Shown in pieces: positions 14,545 through 23,830 of a stretch of DNA of 24,246 nucleotides; positions within the stretch are counted from its first letter, which is position 1; each line of letters opens with the position of its first letter. A program made the translations under genes and the position numbers. Source of the stretch: a virus. The stretch is from the IMG/VR virus record IMGVR_UViG_3300013126_000241, positions 1 to 24,246 of that record. One strand, written 5' to 3'. A model generated the notes under the pieces. It saw nothing but the letters and a program-made list of their open reading frames with translations. It was not told where the DNA came from and searched no databases.

Positions 14545-17500
14545 ATGAGTTATAGTTTTTCAACGAATCTTATCAAGTTTGAAGATGTAAGACAACAGAT
14601 CATTGAGTTTTTGAAAAGTAATTCAGATTACTCTTCTACTTTTGATTGGACAGCATCAAACATTTCTTACGTTATTGATTCTATGTCGTATGTTTCAATG
14701 TTGATGTCTTATCAACTTTCAAATGTCGCTATGAATAACTTTTTGGAAACTACTAACTTTAGAAAAAATGCAGTATCAAAAGCTAAAGAGATTGGTTACC
14801 GTCCAAAAAGAAAAAGATCTGCTATAGTTGTTGGAACTTTGACTTATGTAGATGAAAACGAAACATTCACTGAAACATCAAAAATAACTATATTACCTTA
14901 CTCAACTTTTATAACCAGTAAAGGTAATACATTCTTAAACCTAGCTACTATAGAGCTTACTTATAAAGATCAAAATACTCTAACTGCAACTTACGAATTA
15001 ATTGAAGGTAAACCAAGAACTATATCGTTTGATTCAGAAGCTGGTAATAAAGAGTTTCAGTCGTTTATTATTCCTTCATTAAACGTGGAAGAGAATTCTT
15101 TGAAGGTAAATCTTCAAAAGAACAATTCTAATATTGCCCCTGTAGAATGGACTGAAGCAAAAAGTATTTTTGATATAACAACCAAGAAATGCTTCTTTTT
15201 AGAAGAAGATACATCAGCCGAGTTTTACCCAAAACTTATTTTTGGTGATGGTATTATTAGTGACGCCCCAGCAGTTGATGAACAGATTATTGTAAGTTAT
15301 ATTGAAACTACAGGGTCACTTGCTAATGGTGATTACGTCACTTCTGTTCCAGCTGATACAACTGTATATCAGTCTAATATAAACAATTTTTCTTTGTCCA
15401 AGTTTACTGGTCTTTCTGATGACACAAATCTTTCTTTTGGTGGTAAAGATTACGAAACATTGGAAGAAATTAAAGCAGCAGCCCCTAACTATTTTTCAAC
15501 TGCTGGCCGTGCAGTAACAAAGAATGATTTTACAACTATTTTAAATGCTTACCCATATATTTTGTCAAGTAGTGTTATTGGTGGTAATGATTTATATCCA
15601 GAGGATGAAACACAACTAGGCAACATTTATATTTCAGGTGTTCCAAGCACTTTGAACAGAACATCGTTTTTTGATAATGTTAAGATCTATTTAGCATCTA
15701 CTGAAGAACAAAATCTGGATACTTACTTAAACGCATTTAATATAATTTCAACAAAGATTAATTTCTTCAAACCAAGTTACATTGTTGTTGACGTGTTTCC
15801 AAAAATTGAATTACAATCTAACACATCTTCAAACAAAATAGAAGAATTGAAAGTTAATACAAAGGCTGACCTAGTTGTTTACGCTTTAGCTAACTTTTTT
15901 GACTATGGTTCGTTTTTTAGAAAATCCAAACTAACTGCTGTTATGGATCAACTCAAAGATGTTGTTTCGTCGTCTGTTACATCCAACTATTATTTCATTT
16001 TAAATAAAGACTCTTTCTATAATGCATCGGATGTGGCTTATAATAGTGTTAGCTTACCTGTCGTTCAAACTGCTACAGGAAAAGTCAACTTTGTTCAGAC
16101 TAATAAAGAGCTAGCAAGTAATCTTAATATAGCTCTTGAAGATTTACCAGTATCAAGCCGTACAATATACGGTAAAGTAACGAATGATATTTTAGATCGA
16201 TACCTGTATAGTGAAGATCAAGTAACAGGAAATGACGAAGTATTTTATGCGTCAATAAAACTTGATTCAAGTAAAAAATTCTTCGACGTATACCGTTATA
16301 CAAATAATAGCCAAACCCCTATTATTACTAATCTAGCTAAATGGTACAATATAGATATAACTGTTAATCCTGAAATTTCTGGTTTGTATGATGACTATTT
16401 TATATCATATGACGGTAACGAAATTGGTAGAATGAAAAGAAACATTAACAATTATTTCCAAGGGTTAGTTCTTTCTCAAAGTGAACTTCCAGATTTAGAT
16501 GTTGTGTCAACCAACCAAGGAAAGTATGTTGAAGCTATTACATCATTTGCTGTTACTGGTTATGGTGATACATTTAATGTTAAGGAAGGTGATTTGTTGA
16601 TGTTCAATGCGTCTGGAACCGGCTCTTGGCAGAAATGTAATGTTATAAATTCAGTTTCCGCTTTAACAGATTTTGATTTGTATTCTGTTACTACAAATAA
16701 TGATATATATCAGATTAATGCGTCTGGTGACGGTGGTGGACGTTTAACAACCACAGCTAACCCAGGGGATTACATCATCTTTAACAAATATTCAGAGTCT
16801 AATCCTGTTTATAAGTGGGAGTTTTTAAATTACAGATCTATAAGTTTAGATAATAGTCGAAGTCTTCCAACTGCTGCTCTTGATTATGATTTAAAACTCG
16901 TTGTCTCTGAAAATCTTGTTCCAAGTGATTTTGGTGGAAGAACTAATACAGACTTCTATGATCAAGATTTAATTATGTATGATGTTAGAAATCTTACCGA
17001 CGCAGATCGTTGGGTTAAAGTTTGGAATTTGAATGATATAAATTCCACTCCTGTTTCAGCTGACATTAATGCTAATAGTGATGTTCTTTTCCAATTAGAT
17101 TATCACCCAGTATCAGGTGTTGAAATTGGTTCTTTTAGAAAAGTTACAGAGTATGGAAACTTTTTCTTATACGATAAGATTTATTGGCCAACTGGATCAT
17201 CAACAATCGCAAATGTAAACGATATTTTAATATATATGGGGGATGGTTATTGGAGAATTTTCCAAACTGCATTCTCTGGTTTTTATGAAATAGATTCATC
17301 AAACATAAATTCATTACCGTTATCGTTAACTTATGGGGACTATTTTATTGTTTTAGGTGCTCCTGGTGTTACAAATAATTTTAATGGTACATCAGCTGAA
17401 CAATTTAATGATGGTGATTTTGTTGTGTATACTGATCAGTCATGGAAAAGATTAGAATATATAGATAGTATTTCAGCTGCAGATGGTTCCGAGTTCCCGA

Positions 17501-18063
17501 TTATTGCTGAACTCGGTAGTATTCTTAAAGTAACGGAGGATGGATACTTTGGTAACGGCACAAATCCTTATATTGATTTTAATTCTAGCTTGCCTTATGT
17601 CGATGGTGATTATATTATTTTTGTTGATAATGTAAATGAGTCTAAATGGATAAGAGCTAAAGAGTATACCTTCCTGTTTGCTGACCAAGGTAAAGATGTT
17701 TTAAATCAACTTGGATTTTCTAGTACGTTTAACTATAAGTACAATCCTGATACTAAATATTACGAATTAATCTTTTATGATAAATTTCATGATAAGATAA
17801 TTGGTCAGTTTGTGTATAACGCTGCTAGTAACTCGTATGACATAGGTCAGATTAAATTTGAACCTACAACAGTAGGTAATCTTAATTCTATTGACTCAAC
17901 AGAATCAGTAGAAGTAAAAACATTATTCGCCGACTCGGATGTTTTAGACAAGATTCGTTTTAAACCAAAAAATAAAACAAACTCGTTTGAATCTGAAGAA
18001 GACTTCAACTGTCAGTTTAACCAATTTCTTGTAGTTAATATTAATAACACAGAAAAACTATGA
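14545..18063 (+). CDS. 6: Baseplate wedge subunit (T4 gp6-like), enlarged
   Basis: The 1172-residue protein is much longer than T4 gp6 (660). Residues 1-100 match the gp6/baseplate J start: KFEDVRQQIIEFLKSNSDYS, then YVIDSMSYVSMLMSYQLSNV and a NFLETTNFRKNAVSKAKEIG block. The middle keeps the wedge core (NGDYVTSVPADTTVYQS, AGRAVTKNDFTTIL, NIYISGVP). Residues about 670-1035 hold six diverged repeats, probably surface decorations. gp6 dimers form the ring that holds the baseplate wedges together. A weak GTGAG site precedes the ATG, two bases after the gp25 stop; the last bases overlap the gp7 start (ATGA). Confidence 0.88.
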   Translation: MSYSFSTNLIKFEDVRQQIIEFLKSNSDYSSTFDWTASNISYVIDSMSYVSMLMSYQLSNVAMNNFLETTNFRKNAVSKAKEIGYRPKRKRSAIVVGTLTYVDENETFTETSKITILPYSTFITSKGNTFLNLATIELTYKDQNTLTATYELIEGKPRTISFDSEAGNKEFQSFIIPSLNVEENSLKVNLQKNNSNIAPVEWTEAKSIFDITTKKCFFLEEDTSAEFYPKLIFGDGIISDAPAVDEQIIVSYIETTGSLANGDYVTSVPADTTVYQSNINNFSLSKFTGLSDDTNLSFGGKDYETLEEIKAAAPNYFSTAGRAVTKNDFTTILNAYPYILSSSVIGGNDLYPEDETQLGNIYISGVPSTLNRTSFFDNVKIYLASTEEQNLDTYLNAFNIISTKINFFKPSYIVVDVFPKIELQSNTSSNKIEELKVNTKADLVVYALANFFDYGSFFRKSKLTAVMDQLKDVVSSSVTSNYYFILNKDSFYNASDVAYNSVSLPVVQTATGKVNFVQTNKELASNLNIALEDLPVSSRTIYGKVTNDILDRYLYSEDQVTGNDEVFYASIKLDSSKKFFDVYRYTNNSQTPIITNLAKWYNIDITVNPEISGLYDDYFISYDGNEIGRMKRNINNYFQGLVLSQSELPDLDVVSTNQGKYVEAITSFAVTGYGDTFNVKEGDLLMFNASGTGSWQKCNVINSVSALTDFDLYSVTTNNDIYQINASGDGGGRLTTTANPGDYIIFNKYSESNPVYKWEFLNYRSISLDNSRSLPTAALDYDLKLVVSENLVPSDFGGRTNTDFYDQDLIMYDVRNLTDADRWVKVWNLNDINSTPVSADINANSDVLFQLDYHPVSGVEIGSFRKVTEYGNFFLYDKIYWPTGSSTIANVNDILIYMGDGYWRIFQTAFSGFYEIDSSNINSLPLSLTYGDYFIVLGAPGVTNNFNGTSAEQFNDGDFVVYTDQSWKRLEYIDSISAADGSEFPIIAELGSILKVTEDGYFGNGTNPYIDFNSSLPYVDGDYIIFVDNVNESKWIRAKEYTFLFADQGKDVLNQLGFSSTFNYKYNPDTKYYELIFYDKFHDKIIGQFVYNAASNSYDIGQIKFEPTTVGNLNSIDSTESVEVKTLFADSDVLDKIRFKPKNKTNSFESEEDFNCQFNQFLVVNINNTEKL
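16580..17660 (+). repeat. Six diverged GD-x-x-x-W modules inside gp6
   Basis: Protein-level repeats of about 60-85 residues, each with a GD (or ND/QD) followed by hydrophobics and a Trp: EGDLLMFNASGTGSW, NPGDYIIFNKY...W, YDQDLIMYD...W, VNDILIYMGDGYW, NDGDFVVYTDQSW and VDGDYIIFVDN...W, near residues 682, 741, 807, 892, 957 and 1021. The DNA copies are diverged, so this is old duplication. Confidence 0.6.
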
Positions 18064-20261
18064 AACTAGATCTACTCCAATCTAAATTACATAAAATAAC
18101 GAGTTCTGATTTTATCTTAAATCAGAACTCGTTTTCCTTTGACACAAAAATCGCCGACTTACAGGTTAGAGAGAACAAAGAAATAGCTTCTTTTGTTTTG
18201 GAACTTATTGAACCGTCAGAGTTGAATGAAATTGTCATTGAGAAAACTTCAAACCCATTTTATACAATAGAATACTCTCATAACAATGTTGACTGGTACC
18301 AACTTCCTTTTCGTATAAACGAAGACAAGGAATTAATGGTCTATAGTCATTCGACATCAGCTTCGTATTCCTATCTAAAATATGAGTCAAACACCAAAGA
18401 ACTGATTACTGAATATGTTTCAGCTGGTTCTTTGCTTGATTACACTTTCATAAAGTTTAACACAAAAACTAGAGAAAACGAAAATCTATACACAGACTTA
18501 AAGTTTACTTTCTTAAAGTTTACTTTCTTTAATGTTGTTGGAAGTGAAGAAACACCATTTAAAATTAAAAAGCTTTATGTATATTCAAACGAGAATTTAG
18601 ACGAATCCATATTAACCGATTCGATGTTGAAGTACAGAGCTGATAATATATTCACTGGTAGAATGTATGAAGACCAGCCTTTTTTAAGGGATGTCAAATA
18701 CACTTACTTGAATATGCTTAACGGTTCTTCATCGACTCCATTAGACATATACAAGAAAACTTCAACTTTACACGAATCATTGGGTGTAGATAGACTTCTT
18801 GATAATACCTTTAGTTTTAAACCAACTGTTTACAACACAATCAAAAAGGTGTATGAGGAATCACCAGAAACAGTTGAAATAAACAACGATGATAATTATC
18901 TTAATTTACATTTAGCTCAGTACAGTAAAGAATATACAAATCTTGTTCATAAGATTCAAACTAATACTTCCATTGAGTACAAGAAAGAGTTAATAGCGTT
19001 TATACTCAAAAACTCTAATACATTAAATCACCTTAAGGGTAGTTTATTTCTTGTTAATTATACATTACGTCTTTATGCTAAACTCTTTGGTTATTATATA
19101 ATTTCCATTATAGAAGAGAAGAACTTTGTTTATCGTATTACAACTTCAATACCAACTGAAGACTGGGAAGGTATTATTAAGGATATGGTTCACCCTTGTG
19201 GTTGGATTTGCTATTACAACCACATTCCTTATGTTGTAACTCCAGAACTCGATTTTGGACCAACCTACAATGGTTATAAACGGTACTACAAAGTTTTAGC
19301 TGCCGCTGATACAACTTCTTATCTTGAAGGGGATAAGTTTTTTCAAACTAGAACGATAATAAATTTACTTTCGGTTAGAAAGAATTACATTCCAAACCAA
19401 ACTGTTCTTGGAAGTAATAACCAGCCAACAAATGGTCCTTACAAATATGATGATTTGTATGGGCAAAAGAAACTTCAAGTTAAGTTAGCAGCTGAAAAGA
19501 ATATTCCAAGTATCACATACATTAATCCATTACAGAAAATAGAAGAACAAATTTATAGAAGTAGAAATTATTCATTTAATTATGATGGTATTTCAAATGA
19601 AACTACTGCTAAATTCAAACAAACTGGTATTGCTATTCAGTATATTTGGAAACAGTATGATGGTAACCGTTTAGTTAATATCTTTATAACACCAACGTCT
19701 GTAGGTACTTTTGATTCTAATTATAGAACCGAATTAACCCTTTGGCATCAAACTTGGAATAAGACAGTTCATGTTTATAGAAAACCTTATGTTAAATATA
19801 AAGGGATGGATTGGATATTTGAAGCAAACCTCAAACAATTCAAAGTTTTGTCTATTTTGGCTTCCAATCTAAAATATGAATCTTATTCTGGGTTATCATT
19901 TAATACTATAACATCAGAAATGAATAATCAGTCATTGGTTGTTACTAACGATCTAAATTATGATACATTGAATACCGCACCTGGTTCGAACTTCGATCTT
20001 GAATTCAATAACCCAGATAATTTTATTGTAAGTAATGTAATTGATAAATATTCAATACAGTTTATTAAGACTGGAATTGCTACTAAATATGTTTGGTTAC
20101 TGTATATGAATTCTAATTTGGTTCATCAACTAGAAACTGACCATGCAACTTTAGACGTAACATTACCTAACGGTACTTTAGATCAATATTCAGTAATATT
20201 AAAACTTAAGAACGGTAACTTTGAAGCTTTACTTAATAACGCAGAAGTTATGATAAACTAA
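18060..20261 (+). CDS. 7: Baseplate wedge subunit (T4 gp7-like)
   Basis: The 733-residue protein (T4 gp7: 1032) is assigned by place between gp6 and gp8 and by features seen in gp7-type wedge proteins: an N-terminal beta domain (IEYSHNNVDWYQLPF, like a discoidin-type strand), then RADNIFTGRMYEDQPFLRDV, a helical section (GVDRLLDN ... IAFILKNSN) and IIKDMVHPCGWICYYNHIP. The ATG overlaps the gp6 stop by four bases and lacks its own ribosome binding site, so translation is coupled. A long hairpin begins 38 bases into the gene. It lacks the extra arm of T4 gp7 judging by length. gp7 joins gp6 and gp53-type subunits in each wedge. Confidence is moderate because gp7 diverges strongly. Confidence 0.75.
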   Translation: MKLDLLQSKLHKITSSDFILNQNSFSFDTKIADLQVRENKEIASFVLELIEPSELNEIVIEKTSNPFYTIEYSHNNVDWYQLPFRINEDKELMVYSHSTSASYSYLKYESNTKELITEYVSAGSLLDYTFIKFNTKTRENENLYTDLKFTFLKFTFFNVVGSEETPFKIKKLYVYSNENLDESILTDSMLKYRADNIFTGRMYEDQPFLRDVKYTYLNMLNGSSSTPLDIYKKTSTLHESLGVDRLLDNTFSFKPTVYNTIKKVYEESPETVEINNDDNYLNLHLAQYSKEYTNLVHKIQTNTSIEYKKELIAFILKNSNTLNHLKGSLFLVNYTLRLYAKLFGYYIISIIEEKNFVYRITTSIPTEDWEGIIKDMVHPCGWICYYNHIPYVVTPELDFGPTYNGYKRYYKVLAAADTTSYLEGDKFFQTRTIINLLSVRKNYIPNQTVLGSNNQPTNGPYKYDDLYGQKKLQVKLAAEKNIPSITYINPLQKIEEQIYRSRNYSFNYDGISNETTAKFKQTGIAIQYIWKQYDGNRLVNIFITPTSVGTFDSNYRTELTLWHQTWNKTVHVYRKPYVKYKGMDWIFEANLKQFKVLSILASNLKYESYSGLSFNTITSEMNNQSLVVTNDLNYDTLNTAPGSNFDLEFNNPDNFIVSNVIDKYSIQFIKTGIATKYVWLLYMNSNLVHQLETDHATLDVTLPNGTLDQYSVILKLKNGNFEALLNNAEVMIN
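18098..18133 (+). terminator. Terminator-like 15-bp hairpin inside gp7 coding region
   Basis: AACGAGTTCTGATTT (18098-18112) and its perfect complement (18119-18133) flank a TATCTT loop and are followed by TTCC. Perfect pairing in a coding stretch is unusual. It could attenuate transcription or pause ribosomes near the gp6/gp7 junction. Confidence 0.55.
18498..18527 (+). repeat. Perfect 15-bp tandem duplication in gp7
   Basis: TTAAAGTTTACTTTC occurs twice without a gap and gives LKFTF LKFTF in the protein. In-frame, so tolerated; a recent slippage event. Confidence 0.8.
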
Positions 20262-20274
20262 TTGGAGTAATTAG

Positions 20275-22074
20275 ATGCCTGTAAATTACAATTTTATTTC
20301 TGGTTCAACTATAGATACATCTATCAATATCCTGTTTGATATGTTAAAGTCAGAGAAATGTTACCTTGGATTTGCTAGGGGTGAAAAGTCAGTTCTTGAA
20401 ACTTTTAACGCAGATATTCAATGGGGTGTTAATACTCTTATTAACGTAGAGTATAGAAATGATGCTGTTGTTGGTGATGTTGTTGCTAAAGCTGGTGATA
20501 CACTTTTGGCTAACAAGTTCTTTGATGTTAATTCATTGAAAAATACTAGCACATCTGGAGCAGTAAACAGGGTTGACATTTATAAAGTAGCTAATGGTGT
20601 ATATTCGCTTTCAGGTCTAACTCCTGAATATTCATCATTAACATTAAACTTTGCTGGTCAAAACTGGATGATGATTCAAGGTCTACCACAAGATTATTAC
20701 ACTAAACTTTTATATTCAACAACCGATTCTTATTACATTGTTTCTTCAAGTGCTTCTTCCGGATTTGATTTTGCAGCAAAAATAATGAACAAGACGTTTA
20801 CAAATGTTCCTTACTTTTCGACTGAATGTACTCTGTACAACAAAACCACCAGTAAGACTGTTTTAAGTAATATTCAAAAAATATCAAATGTTCTCGGCGA
20901 ACATTATGTTGTCGGTCTTAATGACCCATCTTCAATAGGCGATACTGATGTTGACGTTTCTTTCCAAAGCCCATCAGTTTCAGCTATTCAGTTTAAGACA
21001 GAGTTTAAAGATTCCACTTATGCGTTGAAAGACTCTAATGGATTGATTGTTATTGATAACATTAGCTTTGTTTCCCCCGATGCTTCAAATGATAACATTT
21101 ATTTTGAAGTTATTTCCCCAGAAGGTGATTTGGGTAACACAAACAAATATGTCTGTTTCCAATATGAATATCAAGGATATGGGACGCAATATATTAAGTT
21201 TATTATTGGTGACAAACAAGTAACAGAACTTGCTATTTGGAATGAACATCTTCCTTATGATTCGTTGATTCCTACTTCAGATGCAAATCCTCCTGGACTT
21301 CAAGTTTCCTTCTTAAAAAATCCTTTACTTGTCAAATCTTTGTTTGATGTTAAAGGTGTAGAAAAGATTTTAAAAACTGAAGTTGAGTTTGTTAAAGAGT
21401 TAAACTCTATAGCAGAAAAGAATCTGTACACTAATGCTGTTTCTGCTGGTGGTTATGGGTTTGAACTAGAAACTATTGAAATGAATGGTTCTGGAATTGA
21501 ACACCAAGCTTCAGTAAAAACTGCCTTTGGAATTGGAGATTTAACTATAGCACTTCAAAACTATCATAATCTAGTTATAGGTGATACTTTCTGGCTTCCG
21601 ACTCCACTAACTCAATATACTGTTACTGATGTTTCTTATGAACCAGACAATTCGTTTATAACATTAGATAAGAACAGCGGTAATACAATTGATGCTAATT
21701 TTATAATTGTAACTGAACCTTCATCAGCAGTTGCTAAAATCTACTTGGCAAAAACATCTAATAAAGAAAAAGCATTACAATATGGTTTTAATTCTCTAAT
21801 AGTAAATAAAGGAGTAGATTTAGTTGGTGCCGCTAGTCCAACTGAAGATACATACCGTCAATTGTTTATTTGCTTTGCTCCAGAAGATAGCACTGGAACA
21901 GTTATGACAGCTGACCGTTATAAAGCTACTGATTATAATACAGACCAAATTTTTAACAAAGCAACACAAGCATATGAACTGGGAACATTAATTTACTTGG
22001 CTAATAAAGTTCCTGTTTACCGTAAGTATATTTTTTCTTCAAATGGTAAAGAAGACTTTAAAATTATTCTTTAA
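20275..22074 (+). CDS. 8: Baseplate wedge subunit (T4 gp8-like), enlarged
   Basis: The 599-residue protein (T4 gp8: 334) has the two ends of gp8: near the start TSINILFDMLKSEKCYLGFA and RGEK (T4: NTIFITFGRSEPW), then GLQVSFLKNPLLVKSL (T4: FRQISIITNPLEAK) and the end GTLIYLANKVPVYRKYIF and FKIIL (T4: GEMIYMENRPPIIMAM ... INILFTF). The extra length lies between these anchors and could be added beta domains. gp8 sits at the wedge periphery and binds gp10/gp7. TTGGAG precedes the ATG at good spacing, 13 bases after gp7. Assigned by order and terminal motifs. Confidence 0.78.
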   Translation: MPVNYNFISGSTIDTSINILFDMLKSEKCYLGFARGEKSVLETFNADIQWGVNTLINVEYRNDAVVGDVVAKAGDTLLANKFFDVNSLKNTSTSGAVNRVDIYKVANGVYSLSGLTPEYSSLTLNFAGQNWMMIQGLPQDYYTKLLYSTTDSYYIVSSSASSGFDFAAKIMNKTFTNVPYFSTECTLYNKTTSKTVLSNIQKISNVLGEHYVVGLNDPSSIGDTDVDVSFQSPSVSAIQFKTEFKDSTYALKDSNGLIVIDNISFVSPDASNDNIYFEVISPEGDLGNTNKYVCFQYEYQGYGTQYIKFIIGDKQVTELAIWNEHLPYDSLIPTSDANPPGLQVSFLKNPLLVKSLFDVKGVEKILKTEVEFVKELNSIAEKNLYTNAVSAGGYGFELETIEMNGSGIEHQASVKTAFGIGDLTIALQNYHNLVIGDTFWLPTPLTQYTVTDVSYEPDNSFITLDKNSGNTIDANFIIVTEPSSAVAKIYLAKTSNKEKALQYGFNSLIVNKGVDLVGAASPTEDTYRQLFICFAPEDSTGTVMTADRYKATDYNTDQIFNKATQAYELGTLIYLANKVPVYRKYIFSSNGKEDFKIIL

Positions 22075-22083
22075 GAGGCTTTA

Positions 22084-23508
22084 ATGGCAATTACACCATA
22101 CACAAATCAAAGTTACTTGACAGATAACGGATCCTCTGTTTATAGCCTCAAACAAGCTACAAACAAGTTCTTTTCTGACTTTGCTAAACTTTCTTTAAGA
22201 AATAAAATATTCAATGGTTATTTTAATCTTGTAACAAACAATGTTCTGGATTACTGGACTGACTCTGGAAGTGTTTATGAGTATTCTAATACAACAAGAA
22301 AATTAACAGTAACTTTAGGTCCAAACGAAAGTTTAAGTCAAAATATAATTAACCTAAACTCTGGTGATTATTGTACTGCTGCTATTTTTTGTACTTCATC
22401 TGCTTCTGGTTGTAGAGTTTCAGTTTCAAACGCAAATTCAGGTCAGTTGATAAATGTAAACGAAAATCAAATTGATAATGTTTATACTGAAATACCAGTT
22501 AGTACGACGGCTGAAAAAAGTATAATTCAATTTAAACTAACTGATAGTCCTTTAGTTGGTAACTTTGTTCTTAAGATAGAAAATAAAGGCATTTATACTG
22601 TAACTTTAGAAATTACAAAAGTTCTTGTTTACAATAGTTTGATTGAAATGAATGACTTGATGGAGCCAAGTGACCTTGATGAAAGAAACATCATCAAGTC
22701 ATATATTCGTTTGAATGATATAGGATTAAACCGTTTAGTTGATTTGTATGTTGTAAATGAAAAAATGTACTTTGTAGATTCTGGTGATATTGGTTCTTAT
22801 CATGATGCTAGGTATGATGGAATAACAGTAAACCGTTTTGATGATACTAAAACGTATTATGTCCAAGTAGTAAATGGTGATTTTAGAGCAATCGAAATAA
22901 CCCAAGAACCTACAACTCCAAAAATCTATATTCAAGATAAAGTAACCGGAACTCAATATTCCTTTGCTGTTAGTGGAGCTGAAGTTTTCTATTTGAAAAA
23001 GGAAACTTTTGTTGCTTCAGAAAATATCATTGTAGACAATAATGGAAATAAAAACTTCTTACAAATTGAGAATAATACTGTTGTTATAGAACAAACTGAT
23101 TCATCTTGTGTTTCTGCTGGTCCAATTATTGTAAACGATTTAAGTGTAGCAAAATCTTGGAAGTTAAATATAACAAACGGGTTGTTAGAAATAGAAGAAG
23201 TTACATATGACCCATATGAAAAATCTTTTTACTCAATTTTAGATTATGCTAATTATTGGATTTACAAACTAACTATTGATAATGGGTTAGTTGGTATTTT
23301 TAAGACAAATGTTGTTACCGCAGAAAATTATGTTACAGCTTTAGATTTTAACACAACTGTAGCAGGTATAGAAACTGAAATAGATAATCTTAATACGGCT
23401 GATTATAATTTAGGATTATTAATAAATAATATAAATTCGGTATTAAACACATCCCAAAGTGAAATAGCTCAAATGAGACGTCTTTCACATTTCTTTGCTA
23501 GGAGATAA
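22084..23508 (+). CDS. Tail/baseplate protein, possibly fibre connector
   Basis: The 474-residue product follows gp8 with AAGAGGCTTTA before its ATG, the place that gp9/gp10-type fibre connectors take in T4. I do not see motifs that prove gp9 or gp10. Residues 40-200 look like a jelly-roll ligand-binding domain (NKIFNGYFNLVTNNVLDYW, then SVYEYSNTTRKLTVTLGPNE and LKIENKGIYTVTLEI), similar to carbohydrate-binding modules in phage tails. The middle is a series of beta strands around YYVQVVNGDFRAIE. The end has a coiled-coil-like stretch (VAGIETEIDNLNTADYNLGL, then INNINSVLNTSQSEIAQMRR) that could trimerise the protein. Virion tail role likely, exact part unknown. Confidence 0.75.
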   Translation: MAITPYTNQSYLTDNGSSVYSLKQATNKFFSDFAKLSLRNKIFNGYFNLVTNNVLDYWTDSGSVYEYSNTTRKLTVTLGPNESLSQNIINLNSGDYCTAAIFCTSSASGCRVSVSNANSGQLINVNENQIDNVYTEIPVSTTAEKSIIQFKLTDSPLVGNFVLKIENKGIYTVTLEITKVLVYNSLIEMNDLMEPSDLDERNIIKSYIRLNDIGLNRLVDLYVVNEKMYFVDSGDIGSYHDARYDGITVNRFDDTKTYYVQVVNGDFRAIEITQEPTTPKIYIQDKVTGTQYSFAVSGAEVFYLKKETFVASENIIVDNNGNKNFLQIENNTVVIEQTDSSCVSAGPIIVNDLSVAKSWKLNITNGLLEIEEVTYDPYEKSFYSILDYANYWIYKLTIDNGLVGIFKTNVVTAENYVTALDFNTTVAGIETEIDNLNTADYNLGLLINNINSVLNTSQSEIAQMRRLSHFFARR

Positions 23509-23509
23509 A

Positions 23510-23830
23510 ATGGCTACTGTTGCAAAAATTTTAGGACAAAGCAAACCGACAGCTGCTAATTCTACATTATTATATACTGCTCCTTCTGGGGCTGAATGTC
23601 AAGGAACACTAACTATTTGTAATCAAAGTACAAACGTGGACAAGGTTCGGTTTGCTTTGGTTTTAGCTGGTGAAGTATTAGATTCTAAACATTATCTAAT
23701 GTATGATACAACTATTCCTGCCAATAGTGTTATTGAGAAAACTTTTGACATTGGAAAATCTGACACAGTTTATGTTTATACTACTAACGGTTATTGTTCA
23801 TTTACTGCTTGTGGTTTGGAGATTAGTTAA
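23510..23830 (+). CDS. Small virion protein, tail-associated beta-sandwich
   Basis: The start is the ATG after AGGAGATAAA, two bases after the previous stop; an in-frame ATG at 23495 lies inside the previous gene and is rejected. The 106-residue product is a type widely seen next to tail-fibre genes: AKILGQSKPTAANSTLLYTA, then GTLTICNQSTNVDKVRFALV, KHYLMYDTTIPANSVIEKTF and a final FTACGLEIS. It is all beta with no membrane segment. Probably a fibre-attached or decoration protein; the biochemical role is not known. The stop overlaps the next start by one base (TAATG). Confidence 0.8.
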   Translation: MATVAKILGQSKPTAANSTLLYTAPSGAECQGTLTICNQSTNVDKVRFALVLAGEVLDSKHYLMYDTTIPANSVIEKTFDIGKSDTVYVYTTNGYCSFTACGLEIS

